A stretch of DNA of 64,000 nucleotides from NCBI RefSeq assembly GCF_011764425.1, contig NZ_BLPF01000001.1:2471001-2535000 (forward strand), written 5' to 3'. The first letter of the stretch is position 1. Each line of letters opens with the position of its first letter. Position numbers and translations under genes: made by a program. Source of the DNA: Phytohabitans houttuyneae (lineage in GTDB: Bacteria > Actinomycetota > Actinomycetes > Mycobacteriales > Micromonosporaceae). Of this stretch, positions 34,018 through 43,745 are shown piece by piece. Below the pieces are notes generated by a model that saw nothing but the letters and a program-made list of their open reading frames with translations, did no database searches and was not told the DNA's origin.

Positions 34018-35103
34018 TCAGCCGGTGGCGACGACCCGCCCGCGCAGCACGATGCGGCGCGGGGCGCGCACCACGCGCAGGTCGCGGCGGGGATCCTGGT
34101 CGTACACGACGAGGTCGGCCAGCCCGCCCTCGACCAGCCCGGGGAAGCCCAGCCACTCGCGCGCACCCCACGACGCGGCGCGCAGCACGTCCAGCGGCGC
34201 CACGCCGGCCTCTTCGTGCAGGCGCAGCATCTCGTCGGCGATCCGGCCGTGGGTGATGCCGCCGCCCGCGTCGGTGCCGGTGTAGATGGGCACGCCCGCC
34301 TCGTACGCGGCGCGCACCACGGCCGGAAAGCCGTCGCCGAGGGCGCGCATGTGCCGCGCGTACTGCGGAAACTTGCCCTCCGCCCGCGCCGCGATGTCAC
34401 CGAACGTGGCCATATTGATCATCGTGGGCACCAGGGCCGTGCCCTGCCGGGCCATCTCGTCGATCAGGTCGAGCGAGAGCCCGGTGCCGTGCTCCACGCA
34501 GTCGATGCCGGCCCGCACGAGGGCCGCGACGGCCTCCTCCGAAAACGTGTGCGCCGTGATCCGCGCCCCCGCCGCCTGCGCCGCACGCACGGCCGCTTCG
34601 AGCGTGGCGGCGTCCCAGGCCGGCGCGAGGTCGCCGACCGAACGGTCGATCCAGTCGCCGACCAGCTTCACCCACCCGTTGCCGGCCGCCGCCTGCCGGG
34701 TCACCTCACCCGGCACGTCCGGCGCGTCCACCTCCACGCCGATATCCCGCAGATAACGCTTGGGCGGCGCGACATGGCGGCCCGCGCGGGCCAGTCGCGG
34801 CACGTCGGGGTCGTCGTCCAGCTGGGGGTACGGGTACGGCGAGCCGCAGTCCCGGATCGCCAGCACTCCGGTGTCGCGGTCGGTGGCCGCCAGCTGCTTG
34901 ACCTCCGCGATCCCCCCGATCGGCTCCCCGCCGGGCGCGATGCCGATGTGGCAGTGCGCGTCGACCAGGCCGGGCAGGATGTACCCCCGGTCCGCGATCG
35001 TCTCCGCCCCCGCGACGGCCGAAAACGTCACCCGGTCGCCGACGAGCCAGATGTCACGCTCTTCGTCGTCCGGCAGCAGGACCCCACGCACGTGCAACGC
35101 CAT
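34018..35103 (-). CDS. Amidohydrolase (imidazolonepropionase-like)
   Basis: 361 residues. The metal site is visible as DAHCHIG (about 48-54), HTFSEEAV and CVEHGTGLS, and the late Asp in YTGTDAGGGITHG; the open end GGLADLVVYDQDP is typical. Members hydrolyse ring or peptide C-N bonds; substrate not predictable. No signal peptide. It converges on the beta-propeller gene, with three bases between them. Confidence 0.88.
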   Translation of the reverse strand: MALHVRGVLLPDDEERDIWLVGDRVTFSAVAGAETIADRGYILPGLVDAHCHIGIAPGGEPIGGIAEVKQLAATDRDTGVLAIRDCGSPYPYPQLDDDPDVPRLARAGRHVAPPKRYLRDIGVEVDAPDVPGEVTRQAAAGNGWVKLVGDWIDRSVGDLAPAWDAATLEAAVRAAQAAGARITAHTFSEEAVAALVRAGIDCVEHGTGLSLDLIDEMARQGTALVPTMINMATFGDIAARAEGKFPQYARHMRALGDGFPAVVRAAYEAGVPIYTGTDAGGGITHGRIADEMLRLHEEAGVAPLDVLRAASWGAREWLGFPGLVEGGLADLVVYDQDPRRDLRVVRAPRRIVLRGRVVATG

Positions 35104-35120
35104 GCGACAGTCCTACCCGA

Positions 35121-35711
35121 TCACCGCCGCCCAGGCTTGGTCCGGGCCAGGAAAGCGTCGCGCCGCGCCGTCAGCGCCGGCAGGTCGATGGTGATCGCGT
35201 ACGGCTCGTCGGTCGTGAAGACCTCGGTGGTCTGCCGGGCGATGGCGTACCGCCGGAGCTTGGGCTCCAGCACGTGCTCGGCGAGCGAGATCTTGTCGGT
35301 TAGCGGGTCGATCACCCAGTAGTGCTTGACTCCGGCGGCGGCGTACATCCCGGCCTTGTCATACACGTCGCGCAGCCTCGAGTCCTTCGAAACGACCTCG
35401 ACGGCGAGGAGTGCATCCTCAACGGGCGGCGGGTGCTGGTCGACGTGCGACGTATCCATCACGACGACGTCGGGCCGCGGCTCGCTGTACCGGCCGACAT
35501 CGAGCGTCAGGTCGCCGACCGGGGAATACGCCGCCGGGCAATTGGCGTCAAGCGCCTGCATGATCCGAAAGCACAGGAACTGATGGACGAAGTCCGGCGA
35601 CACGAGGATCAGCCTTCCGTTGACCAGTTCGTACGGAAGGTCAGGCGGCAGCTCGGCCAGATCGTCGACGGTCCACACCTCGCGCTGAGGCAGGTTGAGG
35701 GCCGCGGTCAT
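35121..35711 (-). CDS. Uma2-family (DUF820) restriction-endonuclease-fold protein
   Basis: 196 residues. WTVDDLAELPPDLPYELVNGRL, then PDVVVMD and LLAVEVVSKDSRLRD with Asp...ExK-type spacing and KHYWVIDP identify Uma2. The family has a PD-(D/E)XK fold, is much expanded in actinomycetes, and its substrate is unsettled. Start at ATG 35711, preceded by GGAAGGAG. It stands alone. Confidence 0.9.
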   Translation of the reverse strand: MTAALNLPQREVWTVDDLAELPPDLPYELVNGRLILVSPDFVHQFLCFRIMQALDANCPAAYSPVGDLTLDVGRYSEPRPDVVVMDTSHVDQHPPPVEDALLAVEVVSKDSRLRDVYDKAGMYAAAGVKHYWVIDPLTDKISLAEHVLEPKLRRYAIARQTTEVFTTDEPYAITIDLPALTARRDAFLARTKPGRR

Positions 35712-35773
35712 GGGGCGCTCCTTCCGTGATGGCGGCATCGCGTGACCACCTCACGTCTCATCCTGGAGCGCTG

Positions 35774-37369
35774 TCAGGGTTGGTGCGAGTCCCCCAATTC
35801 GAGCGCGCTACTTGCCGTCGTTTTCGTCGTCTTCGCGCTTGCGGAGCTTGCCGAAGTCGAGCTTGGGGAGCTTGAAGCCGGGCGGCAGGCCGCCGCCGGC
35901 AAGGGCACTCGGGTCCATGCCCGGGGCAGCTGGGGCATTCCGGGGGGCATGCCACCCGGCATCCCGCCGGGCAGGCCGGCCGAGCGGGGACGGCCGCCGC
36001 CCTTGGTGCCCTTGCGCTTGTTCTTCGGCGACTTGGTGGCCTTGCGCCGGCCGCCGGGCAGGCCCATCATGCCGCCCATCTGCTTCATCATCTTCTGCGC
36101 TTCGGTGAAGCGGTTGAGCAGCTGGTTGACGTCCATGACCGTGACGCCGGAGCCGTTGGCGATGCGGGCGCGGCGGGAGCCGTTGATGATTTTCGGGTTG
36201 GAGCGCTCGCCCGGGGTCATCGAGCGGATGATGGCGGTGACCCGGTCGAAGTGCTTGTCGTCGAGCTCGGCCAGCTGGTCCTTCATCTGGCCCATGCCCG
36301 GCATCATCGACAGCACGTTCGCGATCGGGCCCATCCGGCGCACGGCGATGAGCTGGTCGAGGAAGTCCTCCAGCGTGAAGCTCTGGCCGCCCATGAGCTT
36401 GGCGGCCATCTTCTCCTTCTGGTCCTCGTCGAACGCCTGCTCGGCCTGCTCGATGAGGGTCAGCACGTCGCCCATGCCGAGGATGCGGCTGGCCATCCGG
36501 TCGGGGTGGAAGACGTCGAAGTCCTCCAGCTTTTCGCCGGTGGACGCGAAGAGGATCGGCTGGCCGGTCACGTGCCGCACGGAGAGCGCGGCACCACCGC
36601 GGGCGTCACCGTCCAGCTTGGACAGCACCACGCCGGTGATGCCGACGCCGTCGCGGAAGGCCTCGGCGGTGGTCACCGCGTCCTGGCCGACCATCGCGTC
36701 GATGACGAACACGATCTCGTCCGGCTCGACCGCGTCGCGGATCGAGGCGGCCTGCGCCATCATCTCGGCGTCGATGCCGAGCCGGCCGGCGGTGTCGACG
36801 ATGACGATGTCACGGGCCACGCGGCGGGCGTAGTCGATCGAGTCGCGCGCCACCTGGACCGGGTCGCCGACGCCGTTGCCGGGCTCCGGCGCGTACACCT
36901 CAACGCCGGCGCGCCCGCCGAGGACCTGCAGCTGCCCGACGGCGTTGGGGCGCTGCAGGTCGGCGGCCACCAGCAGCGGCTGGTGGCCCTGCGCTTTGAG
37001 CCAGCGGGCGAGCTTGCCGGCGAGCGTGGTCTTACCGGAACCCTGGAGGCCGGCCAGCATGATCACCGTGGGTGGCTGCTTGGCGAACTGGAGCCGCCGC
37101 GCCTCCCCACCCAGGATCGCGACAAGCTCCTCGTGCACGATCTTGATGACCTGCTGGGCGGGGTTGAGCGCCTGGGAGACCTCGGCACCCCGCGCCCGCT
37201 CCTTGATGTTCGCGATGAAGGACTTGACGACCGGCAGCGCGACATCGGCCTCGAGCAGGGCGAGGCGGATCTCGCGGGCGGTGGCGTCGATGTCGGCGTC
37301 GGAGAGGCGCCCCTTGCCGCGAAGCTTGGTGAAAATCCCGGAAAGCCGGTCACTCAAGGTGTCAAACAC
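35774..37369 (-). CDS. ffh: Signal recognition particle protein Ffh (3' end frame-shifted)
   Basis: 531 residues as read. The N domain (1-95), G domain (AGLQGSGKTTLAGK, DTAGRLGID, SKLDGDARGG) and Met-rich M domain (about 320-450) are intact. The last ~50 residues are in the wrong frame: after GMPPGMPQLP, adding one C to the four-base run at 35923-35926 gives GMDPSALAGGGLPPGFKLPK and the usual charged end DDENDGK, with stop TAG at 35808. So the likely true gene is 35808-37369. It binds signal sequences co-translationally and pairs with FtsY at 49627. Confidence 0.95.
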   Translation of the reverse strand: MFDTLSDRLSGIFTKLRGKGRLSDADIDATAREIRLALLEADVALPVVKSFIANIKERARGAEVSQALNPAQQVIKIVHEELVAILGGEARRLQFAKQPPTVIMLAGLQGSGKTTLAGKLARWLKAQGHQPLLVAADLQRPNAVGQLQVLGGRAGVEVYAPEPGNGVGDPVQVARDSIDYARRVARDIVIVDTAGRLGIDAEMMAQAASIRDAVEPDEIVFVIDAMVGQDAVTTAEAFRDGVGITGVVLSKLDGDARGGAALSVRHVTGQPILFASTGEKLEDFDVFHPDRMASRILGMGDVLTLIEQAEQAFDEDQKEKMAAKLMGGQSFTLEDFLDQLIAVRRMGPIANVLSMMPGMGQMKDQLAELDDKHFDRVTAIIRSMTPGERSNPKIINGSRRARIANGSGVTVMDVNQLLNRFTEAQKMMKQMGGMMGLPGGRRKATKSPKNKRKGTKGGGRPRSAGLPGGMPGGMPPGMPQLPRAWTRVPLPAAACRPASSSPSSTSASSASAKTTKTTASSALELGDSHQP

Positions 37370-37411
37370 GCCACAACATCCCGTTTGTCATCAATCGGCG
37401 AGCACGGAGCG

Positions 37412-37431
37412 GGCCGGCTCAGGAGCCGGCC
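37412..37431 (-). terminator. Hairpin after the acyltransferase gene
   Basis: GGCCGGCT (37412-37419) and AGCCGGCC (37424-37431) form an eight-bp stem with a four-base loop, about 50 bp past the acyltransferase stop and before ffh. No U run. Likely terminator. Confidence 0.5.
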
Positions 37432-37481
37432 GCGCCCCTAGCGTAACCGGACACCTCCCCACCGGCGCGGCGCGCGTGCGC

Positions 37482-38678
37482 TCAGCGGATGCGCGCCGGC
37501 TCCGCCGCTCGGATCTTGGCGAAGCCCTCCTGCAGCCCGCGCCGCAGCCGCTTGGCCAGGGGCCGCTCGACCAGCCGGTACGTCAGGTAGGACAGGAGCA
37601 GGACGCCGGCCACCGCCGCGGCGAGCAGCAGCCACGGTGGCATCCGGTCGTGCAGCTTCTTGATCGCGGTCAGGCCGATGTTGTGGTGCAGCAGGTAGAG
37701 CGGGTACGTGAGCGCGCCGACCGTCACCAGCCCACGCCACCGCACCCAGCGGAACCAGCCGAGCGAGACCGCCACCATGATCAGGATGAAGACGAGCATC
37801 AGCACGAGCGTCACGCCGTACGAGTTGATGCCCCGCTTGACCGGGTCACGCTGCGCCAGGTTGGACATGGCGATCGCCACCGAGATGCCGAGCATGCACC
37901 ACAGCAGCAGGTCGGGACCGAAGCGGTGGATGAGGTAGAGCGTGATGCCGGCGACGAAGAACGCGGCGTAGAACGGCTCGAAGATCGCGTTCAGGAACTG
38001 CGACCCGGTGTACATCGAGAACAGCGCGACGACGATCCACAGCATGCAGAAAAGGACCACCCGCCGGTACGTCACGCCGAACGCCACCACGACCGCGAAC
38101 AGCAGGTAGAACTTCAGCTCCACGAACAGCGTCCAGTAGACGGAGTCGACGCCCGGCACGTTCACGAAGCGGTTGAGCATCGTCAGGTTGATCAGGACGT
38201 CGGGGACCTTGGGGCGCTCCCGCAGCACCGGCACGAGCGTGAGGACGGCGGCGGTGGCCAGGACCGCGAACATGTACGCCGGCATCAGCCGGGTCACCCG
38301 CGAGACGAAGAACTGCGACGGGGTGCGCCCCCAGCTGCTCATGCAGATCACGAAGCCGCTGATCACGAAGAACGCCTCGACGCCCAGCCACGCGTACTGC
38401 AGCACGTCCTTGAGCGGCCCGGAAAACGCGGCGTCGTCGCCGCCCCACGCGCCCGCCGAGGACGGGATGAAGTGGTACGCCACGATCGAGAGCGCCGCGC
38501 AGAAGCGCAGCAGGTCAAGGATGTACAACCGGTTGCCGGCCTCGGGCGGCTGCGGCGCGGCCTCGGGCTCCGGCGCGGCCTCGGGCTCCGGCGCGGCCTC
38601 GGGCTCCGGACCGGGCTGGCGCGGCACCGCGGTCGTGGGGACGTCGGCAGTCGACACTGCCTCGGTTTCGATGCTCAC
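37482..38678 (-). CDS. Acyltransferase 3 (OafA-like) membrane protein
   Basis: 398 residues. A cytoplasmic N-terminus with three PEPEAA units (about 24-42) precedes ten or so membrane helices. Family signatures are LDLLRFCAALSIVAYHF, GVEAFFVISGFVI and the late SYLTYRLVERPL. These enzymes move acetyl or other acyl groups across the membrane onto surface glycans. Substrate unknown. It is 112 bp upstream of ffh on the same strand and divergent from the secreted hydrolase. Confidence 0.92.
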   Translation of the reverse strand: MSIETEAVSTADVPTTAVPRQPGPEPEAAPEPEAAPEPEAAPQPPEAGNRLYILDLLRFCAALSIVAYHFIPSSAGAWGGDDAAFSGPLKDVLQYAWLGVEAFFVISGFVICMSSWGRTPSQFFVSRVTRLMPAYMFAVLATAAVLTLVPVLRERPKVPDVLINLTMLNRFVNVPGVDSVYWTLFVELKFYLLFAVVVAFGVTYRRVVLFCMLWIVVALFSMYTGSQFLNAIFEPFYAAFFVAGITLYLIHRFGPDLLLWCMLGISVAIAMSNLAQRDPVKRGINSYGVTLVLMLVFILIMVAVSLGWFRWVRWRGLVTVGALTYPLYLLHHNIGLTAIKKLHDRMPPWLLLAAAVAGVLLLSYLTYRLVERPLAKRLRRGLQEGFAKIRAAEPARIR

Positions 38679-38845
38679 TGGTCCCTCAGGCTCCCCGGTC
38701 GCGCCTGTCCCCGTCGTGGGCGGCGCCAGCAGGATACCGGGTTCGCGCAGCGTGACGGGTCCCCGGCGAAGTCATGCTGCCCCTACCGCAAACAGGCCGG
38801 CTGACCGGATTCAGACCGGGCGCGTGGCTTCATAGCGTTCAAGGC

Positions 38846-40062
38846 ATGACGATACGTACACGAACGACTGCCGCGGTCGCGGTCGGCGCGCTCGCCGCGG
38901 GGGCGGTCGCGATCGCCGCGCCGGCCGTCGCCGAAGACAAGCAGCCGGACGGCGAGCGCGGGCGCATCGTGGCGGTACAGCCGCTGCGCACGCTCACCAC
39001 CAAGCAGGACGTGGCGCGGGAGCTGGCCGCGGCCGGGTTCAAGACCGGCGAGGTGCGGTACGGGGTCGACACGTACCAGCTGGTCTACCGCACCGTCGAC
39101 CCCGCCGGGCGGCCGACGGTCGCCAGCGGCCTTGTCGCCCTGCCCGCGGCGGGGCGCGCGAGCTGCGCACGGTGTCGTACACCCACGGCACCGAGATCAA
39201 CCGCACCGACGCCCCGTCGATGTGGCGGGACGGATGGGCGGTGGGCCCGGCGCTCACGTACGCCTCGGCCGGCTTCGCCGCGGTCGCGCCCGACTACCTC
39301 GGCATGGGCCTCGGCCCCGGACCGCACCCCTACCTCGACGTGCCGTCGGAGACCACCGCCGCGCTCGACCTGCTCCGGGCCGCGCGGGAGTTCGCCCCGC
39401 GCACGGGCCACAAGCTGGACCGCAAGGTGCTGGTCACCGGCTTTTCGCAGGGCGGCACCGCGGCCACCGGCCTGGCCCGCGCGCTGGCCGGCGGCACGGA
39501 CGAGTGGTTTCGCCTCGGCGCGCTGTCACCGATCGCCGGCGCCTACGACGCCCGCCGCGAGCTGCTGCCCATCATCGGCGACCTCGAGCCGCCGATCAAC
39601 ACGGGCTACACCGCCTACCTGCTGGTCTCCTGGAACCGCCTGCACCACATCTACGACCAGCCGAGCGACGTCTTCGAGGTGGACGGCATCGAGCAGCTCT
39701 TCGACGGCGTACACGCCGGGCCTGACCTCGCCGACAAGCTGCCACCCACCCTCGACCTGCTGCTCACCGACGAGGGCGAGGCCCTGATCGACAACCCGAC
39801 CGGCCCGTTTGCCGCGGCGCTCGCCGTACACGACGCCACCTGCACGGGCTGGACCCCGCGCGCACCGGTGCGGCTCGTGGTCTCAGGAGGCGACGAGCAG
39901 ATCCGGCCCGGCCACACAACGACCTGCCAGGCAGCCTTCGCCGCCCGCGGCGTGCGGGCGTCCATTGTGGACGCCGGCGACCTTGTCTTCAACGGCTCCA
40001 CGCACCTGGGCGCCAACATCATGGGCACCGCCGACACCGCGCGGTGGTTCCGCACCCTCTGA
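38846..40062 (+). CDS. Secreted alpha/beta hydrolase, frame broken near residue 102
   Basis: A signal peptide (MTIRTRTTAAVAVGALAAGAV, cut near AVA) and the first ~100 residues are in one frame; from about 39157 the protein continues in the next frame (RELRTVSYTHGTEINRTDAPS), through the nucleophile GFSQGG (about 39438-39455) to the end. Adding one G to the run at 39151-39154 joins them as LPAAG-ARELRTVSYTHG. The result resembles secreted lipases/esterases of the LIP family, with a late Asp (GGDEQI) and His (STHLG) completing a triad. Confidence 0.8.
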
Positions 40063-40129
40063 TCCGCGAGGTCTTCAGGCCCGCCGCCTTTGTCGCGGCG
40101 GGCCCCCGGCGCGGGATCGGGCCGGCGGT

Positions 40130-40786
40130 CTACAGGTCGGCCAACCCTGACTGGTACGCGAAGACGACGAGCTGGGCGCGGTCGCGGGCACCTAGCTTGA
40201 TCATGGCGCGGCTCACGTGGGTGCGGGCGGTCGCGGGGCTGACGACGAGGCGTTCGGCGATCTCGTCGTTGCTCAGGCCCTCGCCGACCAGGCCGACGAT
40301 CTCCTTCTCCCGCTCGGTGAGCGTGCCGAGCTGGGGGTGCGGCTTGGGCACCCGGCTGGGCCGCGTCGCAAACTCGCGCACCACGCGCCGGGTCACCGAC
40401 GGTGACAGCAGCGCCTCGCCGCCGGCCACCAGGCGGATGGCGTGCAGCAGCTCGGCCGGTTTGGTGTCCTTGATGAGGAAGCCGCTCGCGCCGTGGCGGA
40501 GCGCGTCGAACACGTACTCGTCCAGCTCGAACGTGGTCAGCACGACCACGCGAGTTTCGGAAAGCGAAGGATCGGCCACGATGCGGCGCGTCGCCTCGAT
40601 GCCGTCGATGCCGGGCATGCGGATGTCCATGAGCACCACGTCGGGGCGTTCGCGCCGGGCGGCCTCCACCGCGGCAAGGCCGTCAGGGGCCTCGCCGGCC
40701 ACCTCCATGCCGTCTTCGCTCTCGACGAGCGTGCGCAGCCCGAGGCGCACCAGGTCCTGGTCGTCGGCGATGAGTACCCGGATCAT
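40130..40786 (-). CDS. NarL/FixJ-type response regulator
   Basis: 218 residues. The receiver has acidic pocket Asp8/Asp9, phospho-acceptor Asp54 (VLMDIRMPG) and Lys106 (LIKDTKP); the C-terminal LuxR helix-turn-helix is at about 155-215 (LTEREKEIVGLVGEGLSNDEIAERLVVS). Its ATG overlaps the kinase stop (40783-40786). It probably controls the adjacent ABC exporter, the usual arrangement. Confidence 0.94.
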   Translation of the reverse strand: MIRVLIADDQDLVRLGLRTLVESEDGMEVAGEAPDGLAAVEAARRERPDVVLMDIRMPGIDGIEATRRIVADPSLSETRVVVLTTFELDEYVFDALRHGASGFLIKDTKPAELLHAIRLVAGGEALLSPSVTRRVVREFATRPSRVPKPHPQLGTLTEREKEIVGLVGEGLSNDEIAERLVVSPATARTHVSRAMIKLGARDRAQLVVFAYQSGLADL

Positions 40787-41877
40787 GGCAGCGGAAGCGT
40801 CGCGTACACCCGGAATCCGCCGCTCTCGGCGGGCCCGGCGGTGAACTCGCCGCCGAGGGCCGCGACCCGCTCGCGCATCCCGACCAGGCCGTGTCCCCCG
40901 CCTGGCGCGCCGGGCACGCCGCGGCCGGTGTCGAGGACCTCCACGCTCACCTCCTTGGGCAGGTAGGTCAACCGGACCGTGGCGGTGGCCGCGCCGGCGT
41001 GGCGCAAAACGTTTGTCAGCGACTCCTGCACCACCCGATATGCTGCCAGATCGATCACCGCCGGCAGGTCCCGCCGCTCGCCGGTGACCTCCACCGTGAC
41101 CGGCACGCCGGTCTCGGACATCCGCGCCACAAGGTCGTCGAGACGGGCCAGGCCCGCGGTGGCCGCTCTTGTCTCGCCTTCCCTGGTACGGCGTACGAGC
41201 GCGAGCGTCACCCGCAGCTCGTCCAGCGCCTCCCGGCTCGTGCGGCTGATCGCGGTGAGCGCCGCCTCGGCCTGCTCCGGGCGCTTGTCGAGCAGGTGGA
41301 GGGCGATCTCGGCCTGCATGTTGATCGCGGACAGGCCGTGCCCCACCACGTCGTGCACCTCCTGGGCGACACGGAGGCGCTCCTCGTCGGCGTACTGGCG
41401 GGCCAGGTCGTCGCGGGTCCGTGCGGCCGCCTCGCGGCTGAGCCGCACGGTGACGCCGACCGCGAACGGCACCACCACCCAGGCCGCCCCCGGCACCAGG
41501 CCCTCGATGTTGCCGTCGGTGAAGGTGTGCACCGAGAGCACCACCAGCGCGATGCCCGCGGCGATGGCGGCGGGCTTGAGCGGCAGGTGGCGAGCCGCTG
41601 TGTACGTCGCGACCATGAACGCCAGCAGGATCGGCCCGTACGGGTACTGCAGCACGAGGTAGAGCGACGTGCCCGCGGCGGCGATCCCGAGCGTGACGAG
41701 CGGCCACCGGCGGCGGACCACGAGGGACAGGGCCACGATCACGACCAGCACGTACGTGAACGCGGTGACCGGCCGGTCCTGCCCCTCGCCGGCCGGCCCG
41801 GTGCCGCCGATGCCGATCACCAGCAGCACCAGGGCGAGCAGCCCGTCGGCCACCCACCTCCGGAGCGAGTCGCTCAT
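40783..41877 (-). CDS. Sensor histidine kinase (HisKA_3 type)
   Basis: 364 residues from ATG 41877 (a start at 41949 is also open). Four or five membrane helices in the first ~160 residues form a sensor without a large outer domain. The phospho-acceptor region RVAQEVHDVVGHGLSAINMQ and the C-terminal ATPase (DTGRGVPGAPGGGHGLVGMRERV) follow. It pairs with the overlapping response regulator and is 93 bp downstream of an ABC permease gene. Confidence 0.93.
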   Translation of the reverse strand: MSDSLRRWVADGLLALVLLVIGIGGTGPAGEGQDRPVTAFTYVLVVIVALSLVVRRRWPLVTLGIAAAGTSLYLVLQYPYGPILLAFMVATYTAARHLPLKPAAIAAGIALVVLSVHTFTDGNIEGLVPGAAWVVVPFAVGVTVRLSREAAARTRDDLARQYADEERLRVAQEVHDVVGHGLSAINMQAEIALHLLDKRPEQAEAALTAISRTSREALDELRVTLALVRRTREGETRAATAGLARLDDLVARMSETGVPVTVEVTGERRDLPAVIDLAAYRVVQESLTNVLRHAGAATATVRLTYLPKEVSVEVLDTGRGVPGAPGGGHGLVGMRERVAALGGEFTAGPAESGGFRVYATLPLP

Positions 41878-41970
41878 GGCCGTCCTCGCTTCGCTGCGGG
41901 CGGCCACGAGGCTCCGAACGCACAGCGCCCAACGATTCGCTCGCTGCACTCGCTCATTGCCACATTCTTC

Positions 41971-42795
41971 CTAGATGATGTCGCGGCGGCGCAGCAGCAG
42001 GCCGCCGACGCCGACGAAAAGGACCAGGTAGCCGGCCAGTACCGCCACCGCGTGGCCGCCGCCGACCAGCGTCTCGACGCCGGGCGTGTCCGGTGCGGAG
42101 CCGAGGGCGGCGGCGAGCGAGCCCGCGTTCGGGCCGGGCAGCCACTCCTGCAGCGCCGCCACCCAGTCCAGCAGCGGGGCGGCGATCGCGGAGAGCAGGT
42201 TCTGCACGGCCATCAGCCACACGAGGCCCAGCCCGATCGGCAGCGCCACGCCGCGCAGCGCGACGGCGAGTACCACGCCGAGGCCGGCCCACACGGTGGC
42301 CATCAGCCACCCGGCGCCGATGCCGGCGAGCAGGTCCACGGCGGACGGCCAGTGTGCCGGTGCACCCTCGGCGGCAGCGATCGCCGCGCTGGTCACCGCG
42401 CCGGCCGCGAACAGGGCCAGCACGATCGCGAGGCTGGCCAACGCGACCGCGGTGACCTTCGCGGCGTACACGGTAAGCCGTGACGGCCCTTGCGCCAGCA
42501 GCGTCTTCCAGGTGCCCCAGCCGTACTCGCCGCCGACCGCCAGCACGCCCAGGATCAGCAGGATCGCGCCGGCGAAGACCGGCAGCCCGCCGATCGAGTT
42601 GCCGACCAGCTGGTCGGGGAGCGTCTCGGCGATGCCCCGGGTGGCGTTGGGCGCCCCGTCGGCGGTGCCGTTCGCACCCGCGTACGGGACCAGGTAGGTG
42701 AAGGTCAGGCTCAACACGACGGCAACGGCCAGCAGCAGCCAGCTCGCCGGTCGCCGCACAAGCTTGGTGATCTCGGCTCGCGTACTACCCCACAT
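41971..42795 (-). CDS. ABC-2 type transporter permease
   Basis: 274 residues with six membrane helices. The start AEITKLVRRPASWLLLAVAVVLS and the middle GGEYGWGTWKTLLAQGPSR are usual for bacitracin/lantibiotic-type ABC-2 permeases. It overlaps the ATPase gene by 11 bp. With the kinase-regulator pair it makes a four-gene sense-and-export unit (NatA/NatB or Bce-like); substrate unknown. Confidence 0.9.
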   Translation of the reverse strand: MWGSTRAEITKLVRRPASWLLLAVAVVLSLTFTYLVPYAGANGTADGAPNATRGIAETLPDQLVGNSIGGLPVFAGAILLILGVLAVGGEYGWGTWKTLLAQGPSRLTVYAAKVTAVALASLAIVLALFAAGAVTSAAIAAAEGAPAHWPSAVDLLAGIGAGWLMATVWAGLGVVLAVALRGVALPIGLGLVWLMAVQNLLSAIAAPLLDWVAALQEWLPGPNAGSLAAALGSAPDTPGVETLVGGGHAVAVLAGYLVLFVGVGGLLLRRRDII

Positions 42796-43666
42796 GTGTC
42801 AACTCCAGAAAGACGTCTTCCAGCTCCCGCTCGCGCACGCCCAGCTCGCTCACGTCGATGCCGGCGCCCACCAGCTCGGAATTCACCCAGGCCGCCTTGC
42901 CCGCCTCGACGTCGAGCACGAGCGCGCCGTCCTCCACGCGCACCCGGTCCTCGCCCAGCAGCGCGCGAGCCCGCGCGGCCGCCTCGTCGAGCGGGTCGGC
43001 CACCACCCGCAGCCGCGCGCCGCCGCGCAGCTCGGCGACGGTGCTCTCGGCGATCAGCCGGCCGCCGGAGACCACGCCGACCCGGTCGCAGATCTGCTGG
43101 ACCTCGCCGAGCATGTGGCTGGACAGCAGCACGGTCTTGCCAGCCGCGCCGAGCCGCCGGATCAGCCGCCGCATGTCCGCCATGCCGGCGGGGTCGAGGC
43201 CGTTTGTCGGCTCGTCGAGTATCAGCAGCTTGGGGTCCTTGAGCAGCGCGGCGGCCACGCCGAGGCGCTGCTTCATGCCGAGCGAGTACGTGCCGTAGCG
43301 GTCCCCGGCCCGGTCGGTCAGGTCCACCAGGTCCAGCACGAGCCCGACCCGCCCGGCCGGGCACCCGGCGTAGCGGGCGAGGACGCGCAGGTTGTCCCGC
43401 CCCGACAGGTACGGGTAGAAGGCCGGCCCCTCGATCAGCGCGCCGACGTCGCCGAGGCTCTGCGCGATGTCCTTGCCGAACAGCCGCACCGTGCCCGCGG
43501 ACGGCCGCACGAGCCCGAGCAGCATCCGCAGCGTTGTCGTCTTCCCGGCTCCGTTCGGGCCGAGAAACCCGTAGACCTCTCCGGGCCGTACGGTGAGGCT
43601 CACCTTGTCGACGGCGACGAGTTGCCCGTACCGCTTGGTGAGCTCGTGGGTCTCCACTGGGAACAT
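42785..43666 (-). CDS. ABC transporter ATP-binding protein
   Basis: 293 residues. Walker A GPNGAGKT at 36-43, Q-loop, ABC signature-like YSLGMKQRLGVA, Walker B LLILDEPTNGLDP and H-loop SSHMLGE are present; the C-terminal ~80 residues are an accessory region. It drives the permease next to it. First gene of the unit. Confidence 0.95.
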   Translation of the reverse strand: MFPVETHELTKRYGQLVAVDKVSLTVRPGEVYGFLGPNGAGKTTTLRMLLGLVRPSAGTVRLFGKDIAQSLGDVGALIEGPAFYPYLSGRDNLRVLARYAGCPAGRVGLVLDLVDLTDRAGDRYGTYSLGMKQRLGVAAALLKDPKLLILDEPTNGLDPAGMADMRRLIRRLGAAGKTVLLSSHMLGEVQQICDRVGVVSGGRLIAESTVAELRGGARLRVVADPLDEAAARARALLGEDRVRVEDGALVLDVEAGKAAWVNSELVGAGIDVSELGVRERELEDVFLELTHVG

Positions 43667-43745
43667 GCCCCCACCCTCGCGCGAAGGCCGCCCCCGGGCG
43701 TCCGCCGCCGAGCGTGAGTGCGTGTACGCCCGCTGACGTACGCGC

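Noticed and set aside
29893-41955. CGAGCGAAGCGAGCG-type words at about 29893 and 41935
   Set aside because: Short GC-rich words of this kind are frequent in intergenic DNA of actinomycetes; two copies give no positional pattern here.
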